Under the pieces are notes generated by a model, which saw only the letters and a list, made by a program, of their open reading frames with translations, searched no databases and was not told the DNA's origin. Positions 26,206-35,118 of a stretch of 64,000 bases of DNA are shown in pieces. A program made the position numbers and the translations under genes. The stretch is from Thiocapsa roseilacustris (GTDB lineage Bacteria > Pseudomonadota > Gammaproteobacteria > Chromatiales > Chromatiaceae): the NCBI RefSeq assembly GCF_041903755.1, contig NZ_JBBWVE010000021.1, positions 48,411 to 112,410 of the forward strand, in the 5' to 3' direction. How positions within the stretch are numbered: position 1 is the stretch's first letter; every line of letters begins with the position of its first letter.

Positions 26206-28056
26206 CTACTTCAACTGTGCGACCGAGAGCTTGCGCAGGGTCGCCCGCCGTTTAACGTAGTGCTCGTCCATGCGACCGATAACCCCGTCGAGGAAACGGA
26301 CGGTCTCGACGATGTTCGGACCCTTGTTGAGCATGGCGCATTCCGCCTGGATACTCATGGCAGCGTCGGAGACCTCCGCACGTGACGGTGCTCCCTTTTT
26401 GGCCATGCCTTCGAGGATCTGAGTGGCCCAGATCACCGGCACATGTGCCGCTTCGCAGAGCCACAGGATCTCCTGCTGGACTTCGGACAGTCGCTCGAAG
26501 CCCACCTCGACCGCCAGATCACCCCGCGCGATCATGACCCCGACGGGAGGCGAGTTGAGACTCGCCAGCAAGATGCGGGGGAGGTTCTCGAATGCCTGAC
26601 GGTTCTCGATCTTGATCACGATCCCGAGACGGTTCGCCCCGAGCCGGTAGAGCTCGTCATGCAGACGCTCGACATCCTCGGGTCCGCGCACGAAGGAGAG
26701 GGCGACCATGTCGGCGAGCTTGACGACTGCCTGAAGGTCATCCATGTCTTTGTCGGTCAGGGCGGACATCTCAAGCGCGGTGTCGGGGAAGTTGATGCCC
26801 TTCTCGGCGCGCAGCTTCGCGCCGCTGGGTCCGGTATGGGTGATCTTGACCCGGATCTGCTGGCCGTCGTTCTCCTGGACGAGCCCGCCGATCTTACCGT
26901 CGTCGAACCAGACACGGTGCCCATGCGCGACCTGCTCGAACGCTGCATCGAGGGTGCAGTGAATCTGTGCCGGCGCGACGATGCGACCGGATGCGTCGCG
27001 CTCGGCCTCGGTACCGGGTTCGTCGCGACGGGTTAGAATCAGTGTGTCGCCCGGCAGAAGGCCGATGGGGTTGACCACTTCGGGGATCCCGACGATGCGC
27101 CCTTCCCCGATCGACTTGCTGTCGTGCAGGCCCGTCACCTGGGTCTCGTCCTGAATATAGGCGGTCCGCTCGCTTTCGGCGATGAATGATTGACCGACCG
27201 CCTCGACGATCTTCAGCTCATGGTGTTGACCGCGCGTGTCGGTCAAACCAATGTAATCGCCGACAGCGAGCCGTGCGAGCAGACGGCACTCGATCTGGAG
27301 GGTGAAGCGAACATCGACGGGGGTCGGCTCGGCCGCGGCCGTCGTGGTCAGCCAAATCCGAGCGGGCCTGGCGACGCGACCGAAGACATCGCGATCGGGC
27401 GCCAAGCGCTTCACCCGCCCGCTCGCCCGAATGGCGCCCGTGCGGAGCTTCGGACCGGCAAGGTCGGCCTGTACGCGGCAGTTACGACCGACGACACGCT
27501 CTGCACGGCGCAGGTTGTCCACCATCGCGAACCAGGCATCCGGACCGTCGTGGGCGCAGTTGATGCGCATGACATCCATCCCAGCGATGAGGAGGTCCTG
27601 CACCAGTTGCGCATCCGAGGCGGCTTCGCTGGGCATGGTCACCATGATGCGAACAAATCGGTCGCTGGGCTCGGGCCCTAGAAGCGCACGGGTGTGATCC
27701 CGAAGCAACAAGGGTCCGGAACGGAAATCCACCGGCGGCTCCGGCGCCGCACCCAAATCCTTGCCGCTGAGCTGCTCCAGGATGGCCATCACCGAGTTGA
27801 GGCTCGCCATGGCATGGGGCTCCAGTATTCCGAGCGAAGAAAGTCCCAGGGCACCGAGGTCTTGTTGCAGACTGCGGATGTCGTGTTGACGAATGCTCAG
27901 ATAGTGAAGGAAGTTGCGTGCGCTGTTGCGATGGCCGGGCTCGACCTTCTCGATCTCGGCGCTGTACGCTCGCTCGAACTCGACGGCACCATCGCGGAGG
28001 GTGGCGAGCTGGGCGATCGGCCTTTCCAGTTGGCGAGAAGTCGGCGTCGTGGTCAT
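26206..28056 (-). CDS. Pyruvate kinase-like protein with N-terminal extension
   Basis: A 616-aa protein. The first ~150 residues are helical and absent from normal pyruvate kinases. The barrel follows with VTMPSEAASDAQLVQDLLIAG, MDVMRINCAHDGPDAW, a B-domain, KIENRQAFENL, VMIARGDLAVEVGF and VIWATQILEGMAKKGAPSRA. These match the active-site segments, with CAHD replacing the usual N-x-SHG and A replacing G in RGDLA. The chain ends soon after the barrel, so the C-terminal allosteric domain is missing. It should act on PEP and ADP, but the substitutions leave room for altered activity. ATG at 28056; a longer start at 28164 looks unlikely. Confidence 0.78.
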   Translation of the reverse strand: MTTTPTSRQLERPIAQLATLRDGAVEFERAYSAEIEKVEPGHRNSARNFLHYLSIRQHDIRSLQQDLGALGLSSLGILEPHAMASLNSVMAILEQLSGKDLGAAPEPPVDFRSGPLLLRDHTRALLGPEPSDRFVRIMVTMPSEAASDAQLVQDLLIAGMDVMRINCAHDGPDAWFAMVDNLRRAERVVGRNCRVQADLAGPKLRTGAIRASGRVKRLAPDRDVFGRVARPARIWLTTTAAAEPTPVDVRFTLQIECRLLARLAVGDYIGLTDTRGQHHELKIVEAVGQSFIAESERTAYIQDETQVTGLHDSKSIGEGRIVGIPEVVNPIGLLPGDTLILTRRDEPGTEAERDASGRIVAPAQIHCTLDAAFEQVAHGHRVWFDDGKIGGLVQENDGQQIRVKITHTGPSGAKLRAEKGINFPDTALEMSALTDKDMDDLQAVVKLADMVALSFVRGPEDVERLHDELYRLGANRLGIVIKIENRQAFENLPRILLASLNSPPVGVMIARGDLAVEVGFERLSEVQQEILWLCEAAHVPVIWATQILEGMAKKGAPSRAEVSDAAMSIQAECAMLNKGPNIVETVRFLDGVIGRMDEHYVKRRATLRKLSVAQLK

Positions 28057-28185
28057 GGGGAGAGTGCCTGCGAGGTTGGAATCCGCCGGACCCTGCCGGC
28101 CTAGGCCTAGAACATACGACGGTTGTGTTGCGTTTGTGTGATCTCGGTGTGCGTTGCGGCGCACGGGCTGCCGCGATTGCGGGGT

Positions 28186-30117
28186 CTAGGGTTGATTCGG
28201 ATGCCTTGTTTGCACCTGAGGGGTTCCCTCGATCCGGATCGAGGTTTCGGAGCCTGTGCTGTGTGTACCGGGACTGTGCGGTTCCGTCGGCTCCAGTGTC
28301 TTGGAGTAAATGGCCACCAGGAAGCCGAGGAGGGTCGAGAGGCCGACGACCGAGCCGCCCTTGAGGTAGGCCTCCGGGAGCATGGTCTCGGCGATCATGG
28401 TGAGCATGGCGCCCGCGGCCAATCCTTGCATGAGCGCAAAGATTTCGGGTCCGGCTCCGACGAAGAGTTGGCTTCCGGCCGCGGCACCGATGCCCGTAAT
28501 CAGCATCAGGCCCGACCACATCAAGAGGATTCTTCCGAAAGACATCCCTTGTCGACGCATGCCGACCGAGCTCGACAGGGCTTCCGGGTAGTTGGACAAG
28601 AAGAGACCGACGATCAGCGAGATGCTCACCAATGCTTGAGTCGTGCTGGCGCCGATGACGAGCGATTCGGGTATGCCGTCAAGTGTGATGCCGAGGAAGA
28701 TGGCGAGCGGAGCACCCGCGACCTCCCGATGCGCCATGCTCAGGGCTGCGGCCGCCGGCAGGGGCTGACGTGCCGCCAGTGCGCGGAGCGCCGAGCGCCG
28801 CCAGCGTTCGGCCTTCTCCCCCGAAAACTGCTGACGCTCGGTCAAATAGTCCCTTGCTTCATCTCTCTCGACGAAGGCCCGAACCCGCTGAGCAAAGGCC
28901 GGTGCCGTCCGGAGCAGCTCGTCGAGATCGGACCGACGCAGCTCCCAGGCGTTGGTGTCTTCGGTGGCCACGGCGGTCACGGTGTGACGCGCTCCCGTGA
29001 GCATCGCCGAGCCCCCGAAGGCATCGTTCTCGTGAATCGTCTCGGGAGCCCGGTGGCCGGCTTGCGGGTCGATGAGACTGACCGCGCCATGCTCGATGAA
29101 GAACATCCGCCCCGCGGGCTCGTTGCGATGGAAAAAGTGCTCCCCGCGACGCCGGGTCTTGTAGATGAGCCGGCTGGCGATCAACTCCTGCTCCTCCGGA
29201 GGGAGGCTGTGAATCATCGGAAAACGCCGGACTTCGGCAAGGCGGTCGCGGAACAGGTCACGCTTGCGTTGGACCGGCAGTGCGGGCGGTACCCGCCCCG
29301 AGGAGAGCAGGGTCTGTGTGGCCCGATCCAGCCAGGCTCGCGCCGCGTCCGGAGCCATGGCTTGCCGTTCAACGAGGTACGCGTCCATTTGCTCGCTTCG
29401 CAGAAGACGATGCACACGCTGGTTCAATTCCGGGGAATTGCGGATCAAGGAGTCGATCGCGGCCTTGGGGATGACCCATAAGGAGGCATCGGTGGCAGTC
29501 AGCGCTGCTTCGCTGGTCGGGGCGCCGGTGATGCAGGATAGCCATCCGAATGCCTCGTTCCTTTGGATCCGCTCGATCGGTTTGTCTTGGTCCGATGGCG
29601 CGTAGAGCTCCACATCGCCGCTGGCGACGATATAGATTGCATCGGCGGGATCGCCGGCGAGGTAGATTTCGGTGCCCTTGGCGAGATCCAGGCTTCGGAC
29701 CGACGGGGCGAGCGCCAGGTAGTCGCGTCGCGCGAGATCGCGGAATAGATCCGTCCGCCCGATCTGAGCGGTGATCTGCTTGACCCGTCGATGCTCTTGA
29801 CGGCGCAGGTAGTCGAGGGTGGTCGAGGATTTACGAAGGAATCCGCCGAAGTCATTGACGACCTGGTTGAGCCCCACAAACAGGAGGCCCCCCACAAGGG
29901 CTCCAAGGGCCAAGGCGTTGAAGTTGCCCGAATCCAGTGCTGACCCGACGAGATCGATGGTCAGCGCTGCGAGTAAGGCGCCGCCGCCGAAGGCCATGAG
30001 GACGGCCGTGGAGCGGTCTCCCGGCGTCCAGAAGCGGGTCGTCAGGGCGCCCAACGGAAGCGAGCAGGCGCTGATGATGCCCATCCAAAAGGCAGTCCAA
30101 GCGATGGAGTCGAGCAT
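28186..30117 (-). CDS. ZIP-family metal transporter with two inserted cyclic-nucleotide-binding domains
   Basis: A 643-aa membrane protein. N-terminal helices (LMAFGGGALLAALTIDLVGS) and C-terminal helices (FLGITLDGIPESLVIGAS, LFLSNYPEALSSS, TMIAETMLPEAY) resemble ZIP transporters, whose metal-binding site uses H/N/E-x3-E motifs like these. Between them, about residues 115-430, are two cNMP-binding beta-roll domains: GTEIYLAGDPADAIYIVASG with NEAFGWLS, and RGEHFFHRNEPAGRMFFIEH with NDAFGGSAML. The insertion sits in the ZIP variable loop. This suggests metal transport gated by a nucleotide. The metal and the ligand are unknown. Confidence 0.75.
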   Translation of the reverse strand: MLDSIAWTAFWMGIISACSLPLGALTTRFWTPGDRSTAVLMAFGGGALLAALTIDLVGSALDSGNFNALALGALVGGLLFVGLNQVVNDFGGFLRKSSTTLDYLRRQEHRRVKQITAQIGRTDLFRDLARRDYLALAPSVRSLDLAKGTEIYLAGDPADAIYIVASGDVELYAPSDQDKPIERIQRNEAFGWLSCITGAPTSEAALTATDASLWVIPKAAIDSLIRNSPELNQRVHRLLRSEQMDAYLVERQAMAPDAARAWLDRATQTLLSSGRVPPALPVQRKRDLFRDRLAEVRRFPMIHSLPPEEQELIASRLIYKTRRRGEHFFHRNEPAGRMFFIEHGAVSLIDPQAGHRAPETIHENDAFGGSAMLTGARHTVTAVATEDTNAWELRRSDLDELLRTAPAFAQRVRAFVERDEARDYLTERQQFSGEKAERWRRSALRALAARQPLPAAAALSMAHREVAGAPLAIFLGITLDGIPESLVIGASTTQALVSISLIVGLFLSNYPEALSSSVGMRRQGMSFGRILLMWSGLMLITGIGAAAGSQLFVGAGPEIFALMQGLAAGAMLTMIAETMLPEAYLKGGSVVGLSTLLGFLVAIYSKTLEPTEPHSPGTHSTGSETSIRIEGTPQVQTRHPNQP

Positions 30118-30230
30118 GGGTCGGAATCTCGGATAGGCGCTGATCGATGCCGGCAGGTTCCGTCCAGCCGAGCGATGCGTGCGGCTCGCGGCCGTTTGTG
30201 ATACGCCAACCGCGACCTCCGGCCCGGGCG

Positions 30231-31004
30231 TCAGGTGGCAGGGACGAGGTACTGGGGAGCGCCATTGCCTCGCAGGAGGCGAGCGAGGCGTTTCTTGAGC
30301 TTCGGCACCGTGATCAGCATGTCGAGGCTATGTTTCCGCGACTCCTTGACCAGCGTGGATGGATCGAAATAGGCCTTCGCGTTCTCCACGGAGAGGACGA
30401 AGGGTGGCTGGCCTTCACGCGCAAGCAGATAGCTCATGATCAGGGAACCAGTGCGGTGGTTGCCTTCGATATAGAGTTGCGGGCGGCTCAGGATGTAGAC
30501 GTAGACACCGGCCGCGCGAAACCAGACGTTCTCGTCCCGGTGATGCGAAAGCCACTCCATCAGGCCGCTGATGCCGGCGCCTTCCTGCTCGTAGAAGTGC
30601 CGCTCGGTCGAGGCGATGTGCATGGAGAACTCCCGGCGCCTCTCGCCATCCTGTCCGCACAGCACGCAGGTGTTAAGCTCCAGAAGCCAGTGCGAATGTC
30701 CCACCTCGAAGGGGTCAAACCTGCTCGCCAGTGCCTCGTCGACCATTCGGTAGCTGGCCATCATATTCCGGCGGACCATCTCGGTCATCGGATCTCTGGG
30801 TGTGCTTAGGGTTCGGTTGATACGGTCGAAATCGATCTGAACAGCGCGCAGAGACGTATCGATCGCGTTGAGGTTCAGACGCATGGGGGCCATGAGGCGA
30901 TCTCCGAAGCAAGAACGGCCGATCGCGCCGGCGCCGATGTCGGTGGTTGCGGGAGACGTCTTGACCGTGACGCGTGCCCGCGCCTCGGTCTCCGAAGGAT
31001 CCAT
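30231..31004 (-). CDS. Fic/DOC-like protein
   Basis: A 257-aa protein (start at 31004, MDPSETEARA; ATGs further in are possible). The C-terminal part has PQLYIEGNHRTGSLIMSYLL, resembling the Fic catalytic loop H-x-F-x-x-GN-x-R, with the first His position occupied by another residue (QLYIEGNHR). Fic proteins transfer AMP or other phosphate groups to proteins. If the His is truly absent, catalysis is doubtful. It lies downstream of the pst operon on the same strand, 36 bp after the second pstS stop. A role in phosphate signalling is only a guess from position. Confidence 0.55.
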   Translation of the reverse strand: MDPSETEARARVTVKTSPATTDIGAGAIGRSCFGDRLMAPMRLNLNAIDTSLRAVQIDFDRINRTLSTPRDPMTEMVRRNMMASYRMVDEALASRFDPFEVGHSHWLLELNTCVLCGQDGERRREFSMHIASTERHFYEQEGAGISGLMEWLSHHRDENVWFRAAGVYVYILSRPQLYIEGNHRTGSLIMSYLLAREGQPPFVLSVENAKAYFDPSTLVKESRKHSLDMLITVPKLKKRLARLLRGNGAPQYLVPAT

Positions 31005-31039
31005 CCCTGGATCGACCTTCTCGACGGATGTGATTCCGA

Positions 31040-32107
31040 CTATCGGATGGTTCCGAGGGCGCGTGACGCTGCGGAGACGATGTTGGCCGGAAGCGGAATG
31101 TAACCCAGCTCCTCGGCGATCGGCTGTCCCTCGTTCAGGGCCCAAGTCACTGCGGCCTTCAGCGCCGCCGCCTTCTCGGGCTCCGGATAGGCGCCATAGA
31201 GCAAGAGCCAAGACAAACTGACGATGGGGTAGGCATCCGGCGCCTCCGGATCGGGAACGAAGAGCCGCAGATTCTCGGGCATGCGGGCCTCGGCCGCTGC
31301 CTCGAGGGTGCGTCGCCCGCTCTCGGCATCCGGTCTGACGAAGTTACCGGCCTTGTTCTGCAGGGTGGCAATCGGCAGTCCAAGACGGCTCGCGAAATAG
31401 TATTCGATGTAGCCGATCGACCCGTGGCTGATCTTGATCTTGTGCGCGACCCCTTCGTTGCCGTTGCCGGTCATGGCCCCGCCGGGCCATTCCATCAGGG
31501 TTCCGGTACCCGGACCCTCGTTCAGCCAAGCCGGGCTGATGGTGCTGAGATGGTTGGTGAAGACGAAGGTGGTCCCGGAGCCATCGCGGCGCACCACCGT
31601 CTGGATCAGCTTCGAAGGAAGGTCGAGATCCGGATTGGCCGCGACGATACGGGGATCGTCCCATTGCCAGATCTTGCCCAGAAAGATGTCGACATAGACA
31701 TCGCGCGGTAGCCGCAGCTCGCCTTCCACGCCCGGCAGGTTGTAGGCGAGCACGACCATACCGGCGGTGGCCGGGATCAGCTTGGTACCCCGCGCGACTT
31801 GGGCGATCTGCTCGTCCGTCATGGCGGAGTCGCTGGCGCCGAAGTCGACCGTCTCGGCGATGAAGCGCTTTACGCCCTCGCCGCTGCCGACGCCTTCATA
31901 GCTGAAGCGCGCCTCTGATTGCTCCTCGTTGTAGCGGCGAAGCCACTCTTGGTAGATCGGCTCGGGGAAGGTGGCACCTGCCCCGGTAATCTGCAGCCCG
32001 GTCGGGGAATCCGTCGTCGGTTCCGTCGACTCCCCGCCGCATGCCGTCAATAGGATGGAGACAAAGACCGCCGAAGCGGCGCGCCTAACCCCGGGAAGAC
32101 TCGTCAT
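31040..32107 (-). CDS. pstS: Phosphate-binding lipoprotein (PstS family), second copy in the pst operon
   Basis: A 355-aa PstS homologue, lipid-anchored: lipobox LLTACG near residue 22. Typical elements are ITGAGATFPEPIYQEWLRRY, YEGVGSGEGVKRFIAETVDF, MVVLAYNLPGV, WDDPRI, DGSGTTFVFTNHLS and GNGNEGVAHKI. It is the last gene of the pst run, 73 bp after pstB. It differs from the first pstS (35119) in its lipid anchor and should supply the same PstCAB permease with phosphate, perhaps with different affinity. Confidence 0.88.
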   Translation of the reverse strand: MTSLPGVRRAASAVFVSILLTACGGESTEPTTDSPTGLQITGAGATFPEPIYQEWLRRYNEEQSEARFSYEGVGSGEGVKRFIAETVDFGASDSAMTDEQIAQVARGTKLIPATAGMVVLAYNLPGVEGELRLPRDVYVDIFLGKIWQWDDPRIVAANPDLDLPSKLIQTVVRRDGSGTTFVFTNHLSTISPAWLNEGPGTGTLMEWPGGAMTGNGNEGVAHKIKISHGSIGYIEYYFASRLGLPIATLQNKAGNFVRPDAESGRRTLEAAAEARMPENLRLFVPDPEAPDAYPIVSLSWLLLYGAYPEPEKAAALKAAVTWALNEGQPIAEELGYIPLPANIVSAASRALGTIR

Positions 32108-32180
32108 GGCCCGTCCTCGTGAACTGAAATGGATGGGCGCGCACCAAGCCGCACCACGGCGGGCGCGCGCTGCGACAGGA

Positions 32181-33008
32181 TCAGCTGAATTCGCCGGAGA
32201 CGTATTGCTTGGTGAGCTCCTCTTGGGGGTCTTCGAAGATCTGGCGGGTCTCGCCCATCTCGACCAGATAGCCGGTGCGTCCGCCTTGCGAGATGTCGAC
32301 ACCGAAGAAGGCCGTGGTGTCGGCCACGCGGGTCGCCTGCTGCATGTTGTGCGTGACCAGGGCGACCGTGTAGCGCTCCTTGAGCTCGAGCATGAGCTGC
32401 TCGACCTGACGGGTCGCGATGGGGTCCAGCGCCGAGCAGGGCTCGTCCATCAGCAGGACATCGGGCTCGGTCGCGATCGCCCTGGCGATGCACAGCCGCT
32501 GCTGTTGGCCGCCGGAGAGGGAGAGGCCGCTCTTGTTCAGCTTGTCCTTCACCTCCTTCCAGAGTGCGGCGCGTTCCAGCGCCTTCTGCACACGCTCCTC
32601 GAGGTTGCCCTTGTAGCGGTTCAGCCGCAGACCGAAGGCGACGTTGTCGAAGATGCTCATGGAGAAGGGATTCGGCTGCTGGAAGACCATGCCGATGTAC
32701 CGCCGAACCACGACCGGGTCGACATTCTTACCGTAGACGTCTTGACCGTGGTACTTGACATGGCCCTCGAACCGGAAGATCGGGATGAGGTCGTTCATCC
32801 GATTCAGGCTGCGCAGCACCGTACTCTTGCCGCAGCCGGACGGGCCGATGAAGCCTGTGATCTTGCCCTTTTCGACCGGGACGTTGCTGTTGCGAACGGC
32901 GAGAAAATCGCCGTAAAAGACCTTCTGGAGCTGGCAGTCGATCACTGTCGGTCCGACCGGGGTGAAGGCCGCCGCGCTTGGCGCCATTGCTTCAGCTGTT
33001 GCGCTCAT
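32181..33008 (-). CDS. pstB: Phosphate ABC transporter ATP-binding protein
   Basis: A 275-aa ATPase. Walker A is GPSGCGKST, the signature motif is LSGGQQQRLCIARAI and Walker B is VLLMDEPCSALD, followed by the switch His in VALVTHNMQQA. NSVPEKGKI-like NVPVEKGKITGFIG and the usual ~260-275 aa length fit PstB. It drives phosphate import through PstC and PstA at the inner membrane. It lies 21 bp downstream of pstA. Confidence 0.95.
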   Translation of the reverse strand: MSATAEAMAPSAAAFTPVGPTVIDCQLQKVFYGDFLAVRNSNVPVEKGKITGFIGPSGCGKSTVLRSLNRMNDLIPIFRFEGHVKYHGQDVYGKNVDPVVVRRYIGMVFQQPNPFSMSIFDNVAFGLRLNRYKGNLEERVQKALERAALWKEVKDKLNKSGLSLSGGQQQRLCIARAIATEPDVLLMDEPCSALDPIATRQVEQLMLELKERYTVALVTHNMQQATRVADTTAFFGVDISQGGRTGYLVEMGETRQIFEDPQEELTKQYVSGEFS

Positions 33009-33029
33009 GACTGATACCTCGGGATTGGG

Positions 33030-33920
33030 TTACACCTTGGACTGCCCGATGAGGCGCGCCAGGATATTGAAGACAAGGACCATGAGAACCAAAACCAACG
33101 ACGCGGCCCAAGCGAGCTCGATCTGGTTGTCGAAGGGCATGGCCGAGAAGTTGTAGATGAGGATCGACAGCGACGCGGTCGGCTCCATCAGCTCGGACAT
33201 AAAGTAGTTGCTGAAGAGGGCGGTGAAGAGCAGCGGCGCGGATTCGCCCGCCGCGCCGGCGACGGCCAGCATGATACCGGTCAGGATGCCGGGAAGCCCG
33301 GTCGGCAGCACGACCTTCCAGATCACCTGGCTGCGGGTACACCCCATGCCGAAGGCAGCGTCCGTCATCTTCTGAGGCACCTGCTTCATGGATTCCTCCG
33401 CGGCCAATACCACGGTCGGGAGCATGAGGACCGCGAGGGCGACACCGCCCGCCACTGCCGAATAACCGAAGTTGATGACCAGCACCGCGTAGGTGAAGAC
33501 ACCCGCTAGGATCGATGGAAAACCGGTCAGGGTCTTGGCGACGAAGCGCGAGGCTCCGGCCAACGGACTGTAGGGATCCAGGATCGCCAGATAGATGGCC
33601 GCGAGCAGACCGATCGGGACGCTGATGGCGGCCGCGATGGCGACCATCACCAGTGTACCGATGATGGCGTTGCCGAAGCCGCCGCCCATCTCGAATCCGG
33701 CGGGCGGCAGGGCGGTGAGGGCCTCGATGTCCAGCCGGGAACCGCCCTCGGCCACCAACATGATGATGACCGAGAAGAGCGGGATACTGCCCAAGATCGC
33801 GATGCCCCAGGTGAGGCCGGTCAGGAGTCCGCTCGTCAGCGCACGCAGCTCGAACGGCCGACGCTCCAGGCTCAACGGCTGCATCGCCTGCGGACGTGAT
33901 GTCAGATCGATGTCGCTCAT
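33030..33920 (-). CDS. pstA: Phosphate ABC transporter permease PstA
   Basis: A 296-aa inner-membrane permease with about six hydrophobic segments and the EAA-loop region (MTDAAFGMGCTRSQVIWKVV). The GESAPLLFTA segment is typical of PstA. The ATG at 33920 overlaps the pstC stop (ATGA), so the two subunits are translationally coupled. It pairs with PstC to form the membrane channel. Confidence 0.94.
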   Translation of the reverse strand: MSDIDLTSRPQAMQPLSLERRPFELRALTSGLLTGLTWGIAILGSIPLFSVIIMLVAEGGSRLDIEALTALPPAGFEMGGGFGNAIIGTLVMVAIAAAISVPIGLLAAIYLAILDPYSPLAGASRFVAKTLTGFPSILAGVFTYAVLVINFGYSAVAGGVALAVLMLPTVVLAAEESMKQVPQKMTDAAFGMGCTRSQVIWKVVLPTGLPGILTGIMLAVAGAAGESAPLLFTALFSNYFMSELMEPTASLSILIYNFSAMPFDNQIELAWAASLVLVLMVLVFNILARLIGQSKV

Positions 33921-34894
33921 GCCTTGCCCTCGAACTTGCGGACCGTGTATTGCTGAATGCCCAGCCCGATGATGTTGACGATGAGTGTGATCAAGAGGAG
34001 CACCACGGCGGCATACATGAGTGCCTGCACCTCGATCTGGCCGGCTTCCGGGAAGCTCGAGGCCAAGAGCGAGGCCAGTGTGTTGGCCGGCGCAAACAGC
34101 GACAGATTGATCTGATTGCTGTTGCCGATCAGCATCGCCAGGGCCATGGTCTCGCCCAGTGCCCGTCCGAATCCCAGAACCAAGGCCGCGAGGATGCCGG
34201 ATGAGGCAGTCGGCAGCATCACCTTGAGAATGGCCTCCCAGCGGGTGGTACCCATCCCGTAAGCGGCCTCCTTGACCTTGTAGGGGATACGCCGGAAGGC
34301 ATCGACCGTGATGGCCGCGACCGTCGGCAGGATCATGATGGCGAGCACCAATGCCGCCGGGGCCATGCCCGGACCGCTCAGCTCGGTGCCGAAGATCGGG
34401 ATGAAGCCGAGGTCGCGATGCAGCCACTCGGCCACCGGGCGCAGCATCGGGATGACGACGTAGATGCCCCAGAGGCCGTAGACCACCGAGGGGATTGCCG
34501 CCAGCAGCTCGACGATGGTCCGGAAGACCGCAGCGAGACGGGCGTGGATGAAGTCCTGGGTGAGAAAGATGGCGATGCCCACACCGAAGGTTCCGCCGAG
34601 AATCAAGGCCAGGAAGGAGCTGTAGAGGGTTCCCCAAATCTCCGGTAGGACGCCGAACTCCTGTGTGCCGACATTCCAGGTCGTACCCGAGACGAAGCCG
34701 AGACCGTGCTGCGCCATGGCCGGCAACGCCAGACCGCCGATCTCCCAAAGGATATAGAGGATCAGGACAACGATCAGGGACGCGCAGGAGAGCGCGATGA
34801 TGCGAAAAATGGAATCGGCGAGATAGTCGCCTCCGGAGGGTGGCCCGGAGATACTGCTTGCCGAGTCGGCATGCTGGAATGGATTCACGGCCAT
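33917..34894 (-). CDS. pstC: Phosphate ABC transporter permease PstC
   Basis: A 325-aa inner-membrane permease. VVYGLWGIYVVIPMLRP, the EAA loop (VKEAAYGMGTTRWEAILKVM) and GRALGETMALAMLIGN are characteristic of PstC. The start at 34894 (MAVNPFQHADSA) is chosen because the longer frame upstream is Arg/Pro-rich noise. A 224-bp gap separates it from the pstS stop, leaving room for a processing site or stem-loop that could keep pstS expressed more highly; none was clearly identified. Confidence 0.94.
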   Translation of the reverse strand: MAVNPFQHADSASSISGPPSGGDYLADSIFRIIALSCASLIVVLILYILWEIGGLALPAMAQHGLGFVSGTTWNVGTQEFGVLPEIWGTLYSSFLALILGGTFGVGIAIFLTQDFIHARLAAVFRTIVELLAAIPSVVYGLWGIYVVIPMLRPVAEWLHRDLGFIPIFGTELSGPGMAPAALVLAIMILPTVAAITVDAFRRIPYKVKEAAYGMGTTRWEAILKVMLPTASSGILAALVLGFGRALGETMALAMLIGNSNQINLSLFAPANTLASLLASSFPEAGQIEVQALMYAAVVLLLITLIVNIIGLGIQQYTVRKFEGKA

Positions 34895-35118
34895 GGGTTT
34901 GAATCTGCCTGATGTGCGTCGATCGGAACGATGGACCTGCGGTCTCCTCGGCCTTGCCGAGCGGATCGAATGCGGTGGGTCCATCCGTCCGGGTCGCCCG
35001 TGACGGCGATCCGGACGGAGGTTCCGCACGGGCGCTTATGCCGGCTCACCCCATGTCAACCGGCGCGCCCCATCCCCCCGAAATGCTCCGAAGCCCCCGG
35101 TCCTGCCGTGCTGACTCA

